A stretch of 8,292 bases of DNA from Clostridia bacterium. GTDB lineage: Bacteria > Bacillota_A > Clostridia > Oscillospirales > CAG-272. The position numbers and the translations under genes were made by a program. The stretch is taken from the NCBI GenBank assembly GCA_017959485.1, contig JAGDAM010000103.1, positions 1 to 8,292 on the forward strand. The letters are read 5' to 3'. Below are positions 1-6,156 of the stretch, piece by piece. The notes under the pieces were generated by a model. It did no database searches. It saw only the letters and a list, made by a program, of their open reading frames with translations, and was not told the DNA's origin. How positions within the stretch are numbered: the stretch's first letter is position 1; each line of letters starts with the position of its first letter.

Positions 1-35
1 GATTCGTGCGTCGAACCCCGCGGTATTGCCTTAAG

Positions 36-440
36 TTACCTGATTATCATTTTTTTCCTGCTTTTTCCGCCGAGATCTCCTCTCGACAGCGAACGCAGCA
101 GCGCTTCCGCCGTCGCCATTCCGGTGGCTACGGGGACTCCGGCTCCGTCGCAGACGGAGACAAGTTCGGCGATAAGAGGGTCCTGCGCCCTGTCGAGCGG
201 GTCGCGGAGCAGGATGACGAGGCCCGCCTCCCGGTTTTCGACGCGCGACAGCGCCTGTTCTATCGCGCCGCGCGAATACTCGAAAAGCGGCTCGGGAGAG
301 AACCCGGACGTCCGGGAGATCAGTTCGGCCGCCTCAAGCGAGGCGTGAACGTCGTGGCGGCAGAGCGTCCCGCAAAACTCGGCGCAAAGCCGCGCCGCCG
401 CCTCGGCGCGGGTATCCGGAGCTAAAATACAAATCTTCAT
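36..440 (-). CDS. Methylglyoxal synthase-like (MGS-fold) protein, catalytic residues missing
   Basis: A 134-residue protein resembling methylglyoxal synthase (E. coli MgsA, 152 residues; dihydroxyacetone phosphate to methylglyoxal) along its length. Matches: MKICILAPD (1-9; MGS has IALVAHD), VILLRDPL (75-82; MGS IFFWDPL), and GVPVATGMATAEALLRS (101-117; MGS NIPVATNVATA). However the phosphate loop TGTTG is replaced by ASLEA (33-37), SGPMGGDQQ with catalytic Asp71 by FEYSRGAIE (53-61), the active-site His19 by P8, and the PHDPD stretch with His98 and Asp101 by AQDPL (85-89). Only the Asp91 equivalent (D80) is clear. The fold is also used as an allosteric domain in CarB, so a sensing or binding role is possible; synthase activity looks unlikely. 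The gene starts at ATGA of the MinD-like stop, has no Shine-Dalgarno, and ends in a basic tail (KSRKKMIIR) at TAA. Confidence 0.7.
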   Translation of the reverse strand: MKICILAPDTRAEAAARLCAEFCGTLCRHDVHASLEAAELISRTSGFSPEPLFEYSRGAIEQALSRVENREAGLVILLRDPLDRAQDPLIAELVSVCDGAGVPVATGMATAEALLRSLSRGDLGGKSRKKMIIR

Positions 441-1261
441 TCGAACTTAAAGTTTGAACGCGTCAGCTTTCGTCTCAGGCGAGCCGGAAGGTATGACATG
501 AGGGGAACGCGCTCGCCGCAGAGACGCGCGGCGATCTCGGCGAAAGCATCGGCCGTTTTGTCGCCCGCGCGCTTTATCTGCACCGCGAGCTTGCCCGATT
601 CCTGCGCCAGTTCGAGATCGCGCGAATCCGGGATCACTCCCAGCAGGCGGATGTACGTCCGGTCGATTAGATCGTTAACTCCGGGACGCCTGCCGGCAAG
701 CACGTCGGAAGCGCAAAAACGGTTGACGATAAGAAAACGCTCCTCGACTCCGAGTCCGGAGAGCGCCTTTCCGGTCCGCTCGGCTCCTCGGATGGCGGTA
801 GGCATATGGGAGGCAACCACTATACCGGTGTCGGCTATCGGCGCGACGACCGGAAGTATGCCGTCGCTCGCCCCCGGGGTGTCGATAAGCACGGTGTCGC
901 AGCCGTAAAAAACAGCCGCCTCTTTAACGCGCGTTTCGAACGCCTCGCGGCCGAACGATATGACGTTTTTCTCGGGACCCGGGATAAAAAACAGCTCGCC
1001 GTCTCTGACGCGCATTACCGAGTCCTCCGGCCTGACGGACGGGTCGCAGACGAACGCGTCTATTCCCTTCGAAGCCGTTCCGTCGACGCCGAATATCAGA
1101 TCAAGCGATCTGTTTGAATAATCGCAGTCGATGCAGAGCACGCGTCTTCCGCGCTCCGCGAGAGCGACCGCCAGATTGGCGCAGACCGTCGATTTGCCTA
1201 TTCCGCCCTTACAGGAGGTCACTACGTAAAAAATGATACCGTCTTCGGGTTTGTTTTCCAT
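437..1261 (-). CDS. MinD/ParA-like deviant Walker A ATPase
   Basis: A 274-residue P-loop ATPase of the MinD/ParA class, which form ATP-dependent dimers, often on membrane. Visible: deviant Walker A CKGGIGKST (17-25) with signature lysine K18 and P-loop K23; switch I region IDCDYSNRSLD (44-54) matching MinD's IDTDxGxRNLD; switch II/Walker B LIDTPGASDG (125-134); nucleotide-contact IVNR (178-181). Length suits MinD. The C-terminal tail (about 254-274, PLMSYLPARLRRKLTRSNF) is basic with spaced hydrophobics and could be a membrane-targeting helix. MinC and MinE are not in the window, so a division role is unproven; it may be a distinct MinD paralog. The start was set at 1261 because the longer frame (to 1426) would run through the terminator and into ispH. 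No clear Shine-Dalgarno precedes it. It overlaps the next gene by ATGA. Confidence 0.85.
   Translation of the reverse strand: MENKPEDGIIFYVVTSCKGGIGKSTVCANLAVALAERGRRVLCIDCDYSNRSLDLIFGVDGTASKGIDAFVCDPSVRPEDSVMRVRDGELFFIPGPEKNVISFGREAFETRVKEAAVFYGCDTVLIDTPGASDGILPVVAPIADTGIVVASHMPTAIRGAERTGKALSGLGVEERFLIVNRFCASDVLAGRRPGVNDLIDRTYIRLLGVIPDSRDLELAQESGKLAVQIKRAGDKTADAFAEIAARLCGERVPLMSYLPARLRRKLTRSNFKFE
440..458. repeat. Quasi-palindrome over the MinD-like stop / MGS-like start
   Basis: TTCGAACTT (440-448) and AAGTTTGAA (450-458) are inverted copies with one G-T type mismatch around one central base. In mRNA a stem of TTCAAA/TTCGAA arms with a 7-base loop would sit directly against the start codon of the small gene, which lacks a Shine-Dalgarno. 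This fits translation dependent on ribosomes arriving from the MinD-like gene, but it may only reflect the coding of SNFKFE. Confidence 0.35.
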
Positions 1262-1273
1262 TTCAGTTACCGG

Positions 1274-1300
1274 TTGAGACAATCCGTACGACTGTCTCAA
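1274..1300. repeat. Perfect 8-bp inverted repeat before the MinD-like gene (operator-like)
   Basis: TTGAGACA (1274-1281) and TGTCTCAA (1293-1300) are exact inverted copies separated by 11 bases that contain the palindrome CGTACG. The repeat ends 12 bases before the MinD-like ATG and shares two bases with the terminator. It could be an operator or an mRNA hairpin over the leader; no known regulator motif is recognised. Confidence 0.5.
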
Positions 1301-1340
1301 AACGCAGGCTGGCGAAAACACGTTCGCCGACCTGCGTTTT
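1299..1340 (-). terminator. Intrinsic terminator closing the ispH/S1 operon
   Basis: AAAACGCAGG (1340-1331) pairs with CCTGCGTTTT (1308-1299), and after a 2-nt internal mismatch GGCGAA pairs with TTCGCC around a 6-base loop. The stem is GC-rich, ends in TTTT on either strand, and lies 24 bases after the fusion's stop codon. It could work in both directions and separates the upstream operon from the MinD-like gene. Confidence 0.75.
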
Positions 1341-1364
1341 GCTGTCATATGAATGAAAGAGCGG

Positions 1365-3416
1365 TCAGTCTTCCGCTTTCCCTTCGGAATCGTCGGCGGG
1401 AAGATCGTCTCCCTCGTCGACGGCAACGGATCCCTGCTCGGAAACCGCCTTAATGGAGAGAGAAACGCGCTGATTCTCGTCGTCTATCTTGGTGATCCTG
1501 ACGGTAACCGTCTGTCCGGGAGTGAGATAATCCGCCGGGTTCGCGACCTTGCCGTCGGCAATCTGCGAGACGTGAATAAGGCCGTCGACGTCGTCGGTGA
1601 TATGCGCGAAAGCGCCGTAGGTCATGATGTTGGAAATCACGACGTCAATAACGTCACCCTCGGAGAATTTCGCCTTGAAGAGCACCCAGGGATTGGTCTC
1701 GGGAGTGATGTAGCCGAGGGAAATCTGCTTCTTTTCGGGATTGTAGCTGCGGACGAATACGCGCAGATGATCTCCGATCTGCAGAATGTCGGACGGCTTG
1801 TGGATAGGTCTCCAGGAAAGATTCTTTTTGTGAATCATTCCGTCCACTCCGCCGAGATCGATGAACGCGCCGTAATCGGTCATTCCGCGGACAACGCCGT
1901 CGTAATACTTTCCGACTTCGATGTTCTCCCAGAATTCCTTTTCAAGAGCGCGTCTCTCTTCGCGGGCCGCGGCGCGGATGGAGCCGACGGCTCCCTTTCC
2001 CTGGTTCTTGATCTCGATGATCTTGAACTTTACCGTCTTTCCGACGAGAGAGGAGAGCTCTCCGTCCTTCGGAACGGTCGTCTGCGACGCGGGAACGAAA
2101 ATTCTCGCGCCCAGAGCACGAATGACGACGCCGCCCTTTACGGCGTCGCTGACAACGCCCTCGAGGGTCTCGCCCTTCTCTTTGGCGTCGACTATCATGA
2201 ACCAGTTGCGGTTCAGATCCGCGCGTTTCTTGGATACGGTCGCGGTGCCGTCAACGTCGCTGACTTTGATAACGAATACATCTATCTCGTCACCGACCTT
2301 GAACTCGGAACTCAGCTTCAGAGAAGCATCGTCGGAAGCCTGATCGGCGGTCAGTATCCCGGTGACCTTGCAGCCGAGATCAAGTTTGATTTCCTGATCG
2401 TTTACGGCTATCACGGTTCCGGTAACGGTGTCTCCTGAACTTATTGTTTTGCAAGCTGAGTCGAGCATCTCTTCAAAGCTAACGTTTTCCGCTTTGCTTT
2501 CTTCGCTCATTTTGGAATATACCTCCTCTATAATGTCGTCGGGAGTCGAAGCCCCGGCGACAATTCCAGCATTTACGCAATCGCACGGAATAACGCCTTC
2601 GAGTTCCGACGCGCCGCTGACACGAACCGTCCGGCCGCAAACCTCACTGCATACAGCAAATAGCTTGGCCGTGTTCGAACTGTCGCTTCCGCCGATAACG
2701 ACCGTGAAATCACATCTTGCGGCAAGTCGGCGGGCCTCTTTTTGGCGATTTTCCGTAACATTACATATTGTATCAAAAAAAACCGGATTTGTATATAGTT
2801 TTTTAAGAAAATTCCGAATTTTTTCCCATTCGGCCAGGTTTTGAGTAGTCTGCGCCGCGCAGTAGACCCGCGCCGAGCCGTCCGGAGGCAGAAGGCCTTC
2901 GGCGTATGCCTCTTCAAGAGACGCGCAGTCGTGAACGACGATGCTTCTCCCGCGGCGTCTGGACATAGTGCCCACCGTCTCCGGATGTTTTTCGTCCCCG
3001 AAGAAGACGAGCAGATTCGGAAGCCCGTCGGAACCGGTTCCGGGTATCGACGAAACGATGCCGTGAATTTTCTTGACGTACGGGCAGGTACAGTCCACGT
3101 AGGAAAAAAACCGGTTGGAGGCGACGGCCCGGGAGAGCAGCTCCTCGGTATCCTCGGTCATTCCGTGAGCTCTGACAAAGACGCAGACGGGGGACTCGGC
3201 GCACGCTTCGTCGGCGAGCCGGGGCAGATCGTCCGCGGTTATTTCCCTTACGCCGCGGGCGTACAGAGCGGAATTGTACCCGTCGTTGTGTATCAGTTTA
3301 CCGAGAGTATAAACTCCGCGGCCCCCGTCGCGGTCGATCTTTTCGCGGATCAGTCTGTCCGCCCGCCGGACTCCGAAGCAGAACCCGGCGTTTTCAGCTT
3401 TGATTATCTTCATCAT
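1365..3416 (-). CDS. ispH: Bifunctional 4-hydroxy-3-methylbut-2-enyl diphosphate reductase (IspH) / ribosomal protein S1-like
   Basis: A 683-residue fusion. Residues 1-300 are IspH, the last MEP-pathway enzyme, a 4Fe-4S protein that reduces HMBPP to IPP and DMAPP. Cluster cysteines are C13 (GFCFGV), C111 (CTCPYV) and C218 (ICNVTENRQ). Active-site residues are H43 (KLIHN), H84 (RAHG), H144 and E146 (KHPE), T190/T191 (AQTTQN), S246-S247-N248, and S290 (AGAS); all look intact. Residues 303-683 carry four S1 RNA-binding repeats, about 327-398, 415-483, 502-570 and 587-655, then an acidic tail. The first two are more divergent; the last two have classic YGAFxxI cores. S1 proteins aid mRNA binding at the ribosome. 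This fusion is known in Clostridia. The start is a tandem ATG (3416 or 3413) with only a weak GAAGA before it, inside the plsC end. A strong internal ribosome site lies at the domain junction, so the S1 half may also be made alone. Confidence 0.95.
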   Translation of the reverse strand: MMKIIKAENAGFCFGVRRADRLIREKIDRDGGRGVYTLGKLIHNDGYNSALYARGVREITADDLPRLADEACAESPVCVFVRAHGMTEDTEELLSRAVASNRFFSYVDCTCPYVKKIHGIVSSIPGTGSDGLPNLLVFFGDEKHPETVGTMSRRRGRSIVVHDCASLEEAYAEGLLPPDGSARVYCAAQTTQNLAEWEKIRNFLKKLYTNPVFFDTICNVTENRQKEARRLAARCDFTVVIGGSDSSNTAKLFAVCSEVCGRTVRVSGASELEGVIPCDCVNAGIVAGASTPDDIIEEVYSKMSEESKAENVSFEEMLDSACKTISSGDTVTGTVIAVNDQEIKLDLGCKVTGILTADQASDDASLKLSSEFKVGDEIDVFVIKVSDVDGTATVSKKRADLNRNWFMIVDAKEKGETLEGVVSDAVKGGVVIRALGARIFVPASQTTVPKDGELSSLVGKTVKFKIIEIKNQGKGAVGSIRAAAREERRALEKEFWENIEVGKYYDGVVRGMTDYGAFIDLGGVDGMIHKKNLSWRPIHKPSDILQIGDHLRVFVRSYNPEKKQISLGYITPETNPWVLFKAKFSEGDVIDVVISNIMTYGAFAHITDDVDGLIHVSQIADGKVANPADYLTPGQTVTVRITKIDDENQRVSLSIKAVSEQGSVAVDEGDDLPADDSEGKAED
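2508..2528 (-). promoter_or_regulatory. Internal Shine-Dalgarno and ATG at the IspH/S1 junction
   Basis: On the minus strand GAGGAGGT (2528-2521) is followed after 10 bases by an in-frame ATG (2510-2508), codon 303 of the fusion. Starting here gives a free 381-residue four-repeat S1 protein (1365-2510) beginning MSEESKAENVSFEEML, a typical free-S1 start. The fusion's own start has a much weaker ribosome site. Use of this start is inferred, not shown. Confidence 0.6.
2767..2795 (-). promoter_or_regulatory. Candidate internal promoter within the IspH coding region
   Basis: On the minus strand TATACA (2795-2790, four of six matches to TTGACA), a 17-base spacer, and TACAAT (2772-2767, five of six matches to TATAAT) with an extended TG two positions upstream (2775-2774). 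It lies in an AT-rich island in an otherwise GC-rich gene, about 260 bases before the internal S1 start. It is suggestive only; AT-rich DNA yields such matches by chance. Confidence 0.35.
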
Positions 3417-4050
3417 TCTTCGGTGGCAGTCCGCGAAGCCCGCGGCTGTCGAGAGAGCAAATCCTGTCGAAAACGAACCGCGTTATCTCGGAAGAGCCGG
3501 TCTCGGTTCCGCCTTTTGTGTACTCGTCGTAAGTAATCGGTTTGCCGACCGTCACGAAAACGGGAAGGAAGGGCCGGACGCGCATCCCCGGCGCAGAAAT
3601 TCTTACCGGAAGCACGGTCGCCCTGCTGTGCGCGCAGATGAAGCCGAGTCCGGGGCGCAGCGGAGTGCCGGAGGGATCGGTTCCCGGCCTGCGGGTGCCC
3701 TGTGGAAATATCCCGACGCACATCCCGTCTCCGAGCATCGAAACCGTCTTCATGACGACTCCGGCGTCCTTTCCGCTTCTTTCGACCGGGTAGGCGCCCC
3801 AGGCGCGGATTATGCCGCCGATGACCGGTACGCGGAACAGTTCCGACTTAGCCATCCATCTCGGCTGCTGGCGCCTCGTGACGGCGCAGACGATCACGGG
3901 ATCGAGCGCGGATATATGATTCGAGGCGATGATATAAGGCCCGTCCTCCGGAAAGGGTTCGTTGCGGCTGCCGCGTCTTACGATAAAGAAAACGATCCTT
4001 ACGAACCAGGCGAGAACGAAATGCCAGAACGCGTAGGCGCGGCTTTTCAT
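3394..4050 (-). CDS. plsC: 1-acyl-sn-glycerol-3-phosphate acyltransferase (PlsC-type)
   Basis: Makes phosphatidic acid by adding an acyl chain to lysophosphatidic acid at the inner face of the membrane. It has 218 residues, at the short end of the family. A hydrophobic N-terminal segment, about residues 6-25 (YAFWHFVLAWFVRIVFFIV), is the likely membrane anchor. Acyltransferase motif I is NHISALD (44-50), giving the catalytic H45-x4-D50 pair; motif III is FPQGTR (115-120), with Gln where FPEGTR is more usual; the LPVRI segment (147-151) fits the late conserved motif. The start overlaps the cmk stop (ATGA), so translation is probably coupled, and the upstream Shine-Dalgarno is weak. The 3' end overlaps the ispH start by 23 bases. 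The acyl donor (acyl-ACP or acyl-CoA) cannot be read from the sequence. Confidence 0.93.
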   Translation of the reverse strand: MKSRAYAFWHFVLAWFVRIVFFIVRRGSRNEPFPEDGPYIIASNHISALDPVIVCAVTRRQQPRWMAKSELFRVPVIGGIIRAWGAYPVERSGKDAGVVMKTVSMLGDGMCVGIFPQGTRRPGTDPSGTPLRPGLGFICAHSRATVLPVRISAPGMRVRPFLPVFVTVGKPITYDEYTKGGTETGSSEITRFVFDRICSLDSRGLRGLPPKNDEDNQS

Positions 4051-4769
4051 TTTTTATTCCCGCCCGCGCGCGAAAGGCGCGGTATCTTGCGGTATATAAT
4101 CTTCAGGGCGGCGTCGACAGTCTCTTCCGGACCGATATCCGAATTGTCGAGCAGCACCGCGTCCTCCGCCGGCTTCAGCGGCGCCAGAGCCCTCGTCGAA
4201 TCGCGTTCGTCGCGAGCCAGGATATCCGCGAGAACCGTCTCAAAGTCGCATTCGGTTCCCTTTTCTTTCAGTTCGAGAAATCTGCGCTTTGCCCTTTCCT
4301 CCGGAGCGGCGGAAAGAAAAATCTTTACGTCGGCGTCCGGAAGAATGACAGTGCCGATGTCCCGCCCGTCCATGACGGTGCTTCTCTCCTTCGCGGTACG
4401 CCGCTGGAGGTCAAGCAGGAAGCGGCGGACGTCGGGCAGCGCCGAGATCCTCGAGGCGTAATCCGAAGCCGCCGGCGTTCTGATCTCGTCTCCGACCGGC
4501 TCTCCGTCAAGTATATTAATCTGTTTTCCGTCAACGAAATCGAGTCCGACCGAAACGCTTTCGAGCAGGCCCGCCACCGTAACCGGATCGGAAGGATCGA
4601 CTCCCGCCCTCATGGCAGCGAGGCCGAGCGTCCGGTAGATCGCTCCGGTATCGACGTAGCAGATTCCGAGAGCGGCGGCGATTCCCTTTGCGAGAGTGCT
4701 TTTTCCGGCGCCGCTCGGTCCGTCGACCGCTATGTTTACGATTTTTCTCTTTGACGGTTTGCGAATCAT
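4047..4769 (-). CDS. cmk: Cytidylate kinase, (d)CMP kinase
   Basis: Phosphorylates CMP and dCMP to the diphosphates with ATP in the cytoplasm, feeding CTP/dCTP pools. It has 240 residues, slightly longer than the usual 215-230 because of a basic tail after residue 225. Visible motifs: P-loop GPSGAGKST (17-25), CMP-binding DTGAIYR (40-46), DGRDIGT (134-140) with the nucleotide-binding RD, and the LID-region RDERDSTR (186-193). All key residues are present. The start is well supported: GGAGG at 4782-4778 sits 8 bases before the ATG, the best Shine-Dalgarno at any gene start in the window, suggesting a fresh ribosome entry after the 48-base gap. Its stop overlaps the plsC start as ATGA. The cmk-plsC-ispH/S1 order is a known clostridial arrangement. 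Confidence 0.96.
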   Translation of the reverse strand: MIRKPSKRKIVNIAVDGPSGAGKSTLAKGIAAALGICYVDTGAIYRTLGLAAMRAGVDPSDPVTVAGLLESVSVGLDFVDGKQINILDGEPVGDEIRTPAASDYASRISALPDVRRFLLDLQRRTAKERSTVMDGRDIGTVILPDADVKIFLSAAPEERAKRRFLELKEKGTECDFETVLADILARDERDSTRALAPLKPAEDAVLLDNSDIGPEETVDAALKIIYRKIPRLSRAGGNKK

Positions 4770-4777
4770 TCGTTTTT

Positions 4778-4782
4778 CCTCC
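4778..4782 (-). promoter_or_regulatory. Strong Shine-Dalgarno of cmk
   Basis: GGAGG on the minus strand, 8 bases (AAAAACGA) before the cmk ATG. It fixes the cmk start and marks an independent translation start inside the operon. Confidence 0.85.
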
Positions 4783-4808
4783 GAATTATGGGGTCATATC
4801 CAGTTGGG

Positions 4809-4820
4809 TGATCATGATCA
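4809..4820. repeat. 12-bp perfect palindrome at the flavoprotein stop codon
   Basis: TGATCATGATCA reads the same on both strands and includes the flavoprotein TGA (4820-4818). It lies 40 bases upstream of cmk. It may be chance or a protein-binding site; no family is recognised. Confidence 0.3.
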
Positions 4821-6080
4821 GAGCGAGGCGGCCGCGGAAACTCCGGCGAGTTTGCCGGTCGACCAGCAGATCTGCAGATTGTATCCTCCGGTAAAGGCGT
4901 CGACGTCGATGATCTCGCCGGCGAAGTATAGCCCGGGAACCAGCTTCGATTCCATGGTTTTCGGATCGATTTCCGCGACGTCGACCCCGCCCGAGGTGAC
5001 TATCGCCTCGTCTATCGGGCGCAGTCCGGCGATCTGCAGTTCAAAATTCTTAAACAGGCGGACGAGCGACGCGCGTTCCTCCCTCGTGACCGAATTGACC
5101 TTTTTGTGAGGAGGTATTCCGCTGAGCTCGACGAAGGGTTCGATCATCTTGGAAGGAAGAAGACCCGAGAGCGAATTGACAAGATCGCGGTTGAGTTCTC
5201 CCGAAAAGTCGGACAGAATCCTCGCGTCGAGCATGCTCTCGTTCAGCGCGGGCTTGAGGTCTATCGAGACCCGCCAGCCGGCTCCGGCGTTACCGCGTAT
5301 ATAACAGGAGGCGGATAGCGCCATCGGACCGCTGATTCCGAAATGCGTGAAAAGCATCTCTCCGAAATCCTCGTAAACCCGCTTTCCGGAAGGATCGAAA
5401 AGAGTGAGCGCGACGTTTTTAAGACTCAGCCCCATCATCCTCGCGCAGAGATCGCCCCTGCAGATTATCGGGACGAGAGAGGGGCGCGGCTCGACTATCC
5501 GGTGTCCGAGCTGCGAGGCGAGGCGGTAGCCCGAACCGTCGGATCCCGTCAGCTGGTACGACCTGCCTCCGGTGGCAAGAATAACCCTGCGTGCGGTCAG
5601 CGGCCCGTCGCCGGAGGATCCGGATATTTTAAAGAGGCCGCCATCTTCGCAGATTCCCGTGACCTTTTCGCCTATCCTTTTTACTCCGGCGGCGTCGGCT
5701 TCCCTCACCAGTGCGTCGACCACGTCCCGCGCCCTGTCCGACTGAGGAAAAACGCGCCTTCCGCGTTCGGTCTTCAGCGGGACTCCGGCGCTCTCGAAAA
5801 ACGAGATGACGTCGGAAGGAGGAAAGGCGGCGAAAGCCGAATAGAGAAACCTCGGATTAGTTCTGACCGAAGCGAGGAAGACGTCCCTGTCGCACTCGTT
5901 GGTGACGTTGCATCTTCCCTTCCCGGTTATGGCAAGCTTTTTCCCAGGCCGGTCGCGTCCGTTCCTCTCGACGATCCCCACCGACGCCCCGCTTCGCGCG
6001 GCAAAAATCGCGGCGCACATCCCCGCGGGACCCGCGCCGACCGTGAGAATATCGAAAACGTTCTTTTCAGAATCGCGCAT
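4818..6080 (-). CDS. NAD(P)/FAD-dependent oxidoreductase, BaiN/HI0933 (YhiN) family flavoprotein
   Basis: A 420-residue cytosolic flavoprotein of the usual family length. The N-terminal Rossmann motif GAGPAG is at 15-20, followed by the family signature KKLAITGKGRCNVTNE (47-62). The second FAD-contact motif ILATGG is at 167-172, HFGISGP at 246-252, and the C-terminal FAD motif GLYFAGEIIDVDAFTGG is at 383-399, then YNLQICWSTGKLAG. The family includes the bile-acid enzyme BaiN, but most members have no proven substrate, so a bile-acid role should not be assumed. The ATG at 6080 is the only credible start: the frame is closed upstream by TAA at 6107-6105 with no other ATG, GTG or TTG between. 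A usable Shine-Dalgarno is not well placed (GGGAG touches the ATG; AGGAAAG lies 15 bases away). The gene lies between the RpiR gene and cmk, as in many Clostridia. Confidence 0.92.
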   Translation of the reverse strand: MRDSEKNVFDILTVGAGPAGMCAAIFAARSGASVGIVERNGRDRPGKKLAITGKGRCNVTNECDRDVFLASVRTNPRFLYSAFAAFPPSDVISFFESAGVPLKTERGRRVFPQSDRARDVVDALVREADAAGVKRIGEKVTGICEDGGLFKISGSSGDGPLTARRVILATGGRSYQLTGSDGSGYRLASQLGHRIVEPRPSLVPIICRGDLCARMMGLSLKNVALTLFDPSGKRVYEDFGEMLFTHFGISGPMALSASCYIRGNAGAGWRVSIDLKPALNESMLDARILSDFSGELNRDLVNSLSGLLPSKMIEPFVELSGIPPHKKVNSVTREERASLVRLFKNFELQIAGLRPIDEAIVTSGGVDVAEIDPKTMESKLVPGLYFAGEIIDVDAFTGGYNLQICWSTGKLAGVSAAASL

Positions 6081-6117
6081 CTCCCGGAAGCATCTCTTTC
6101 CTGTTTATTATTCCGAC

Positions 6118-6141
6118 AAAACCTCCCGCCGCGACAGGAGG
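6118..6141 (-). terminator. Possible intrinsic terminator/attenuator between RpiR gene and flavoprotein gene
   Basis: On the minus strand CCTCCTGT (6141-6134), loop CGCG, GCGGGAGG (6129-6122) form an 8-bp stem with two G-T wobbles, followed by TTTT (6121-6118). It begins 15 bases after the RpiR stop. The T-run is short, so readthrough into the flavoprotein gene is likely; it may attenuate rather than end transcription. Confidence 0.5.
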
Positions 6142-6156
6142 GTGTTGCCGCAAACG

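Noticed and set aside
8..24. tRNA T-loop-like GGTTCGA on the minus strand near the window edge
   Set aside because: Flanking bases do not form the 5-bp T stem, and no acceptor or anticodon arm is visible.
1262..1426. 55-residue N-terminal extension of the MinD-like protein
   Set aside because: It would be encoded through the terminator and the ispH/S1 stop region, has no MinD similarity, and MinD proteins start close to the Walker A motif as with the 1261 ATG.
1353..2438. Long plus-strand open frame opposite the S1 region
   Set aside because: It is fully antisense to a clear S1-repeat protein, shows no recognisable domain, and long antisense frames are expected in GC-rich coding DNA.
3400..4461. 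Long plus-strand open frame opposite plsC and cmk
   Set aside because: It spans two well-supported genes on the other strand, with Arg/Ser-rich low-information translation and no motif.
4786..4815. Nine-codon mini-ORF (MITQLDMTP) between the flavoprotein gene and cmk
   Set aside because: It has no Shine-Dalgarno and nothing distinguishes it from chance.
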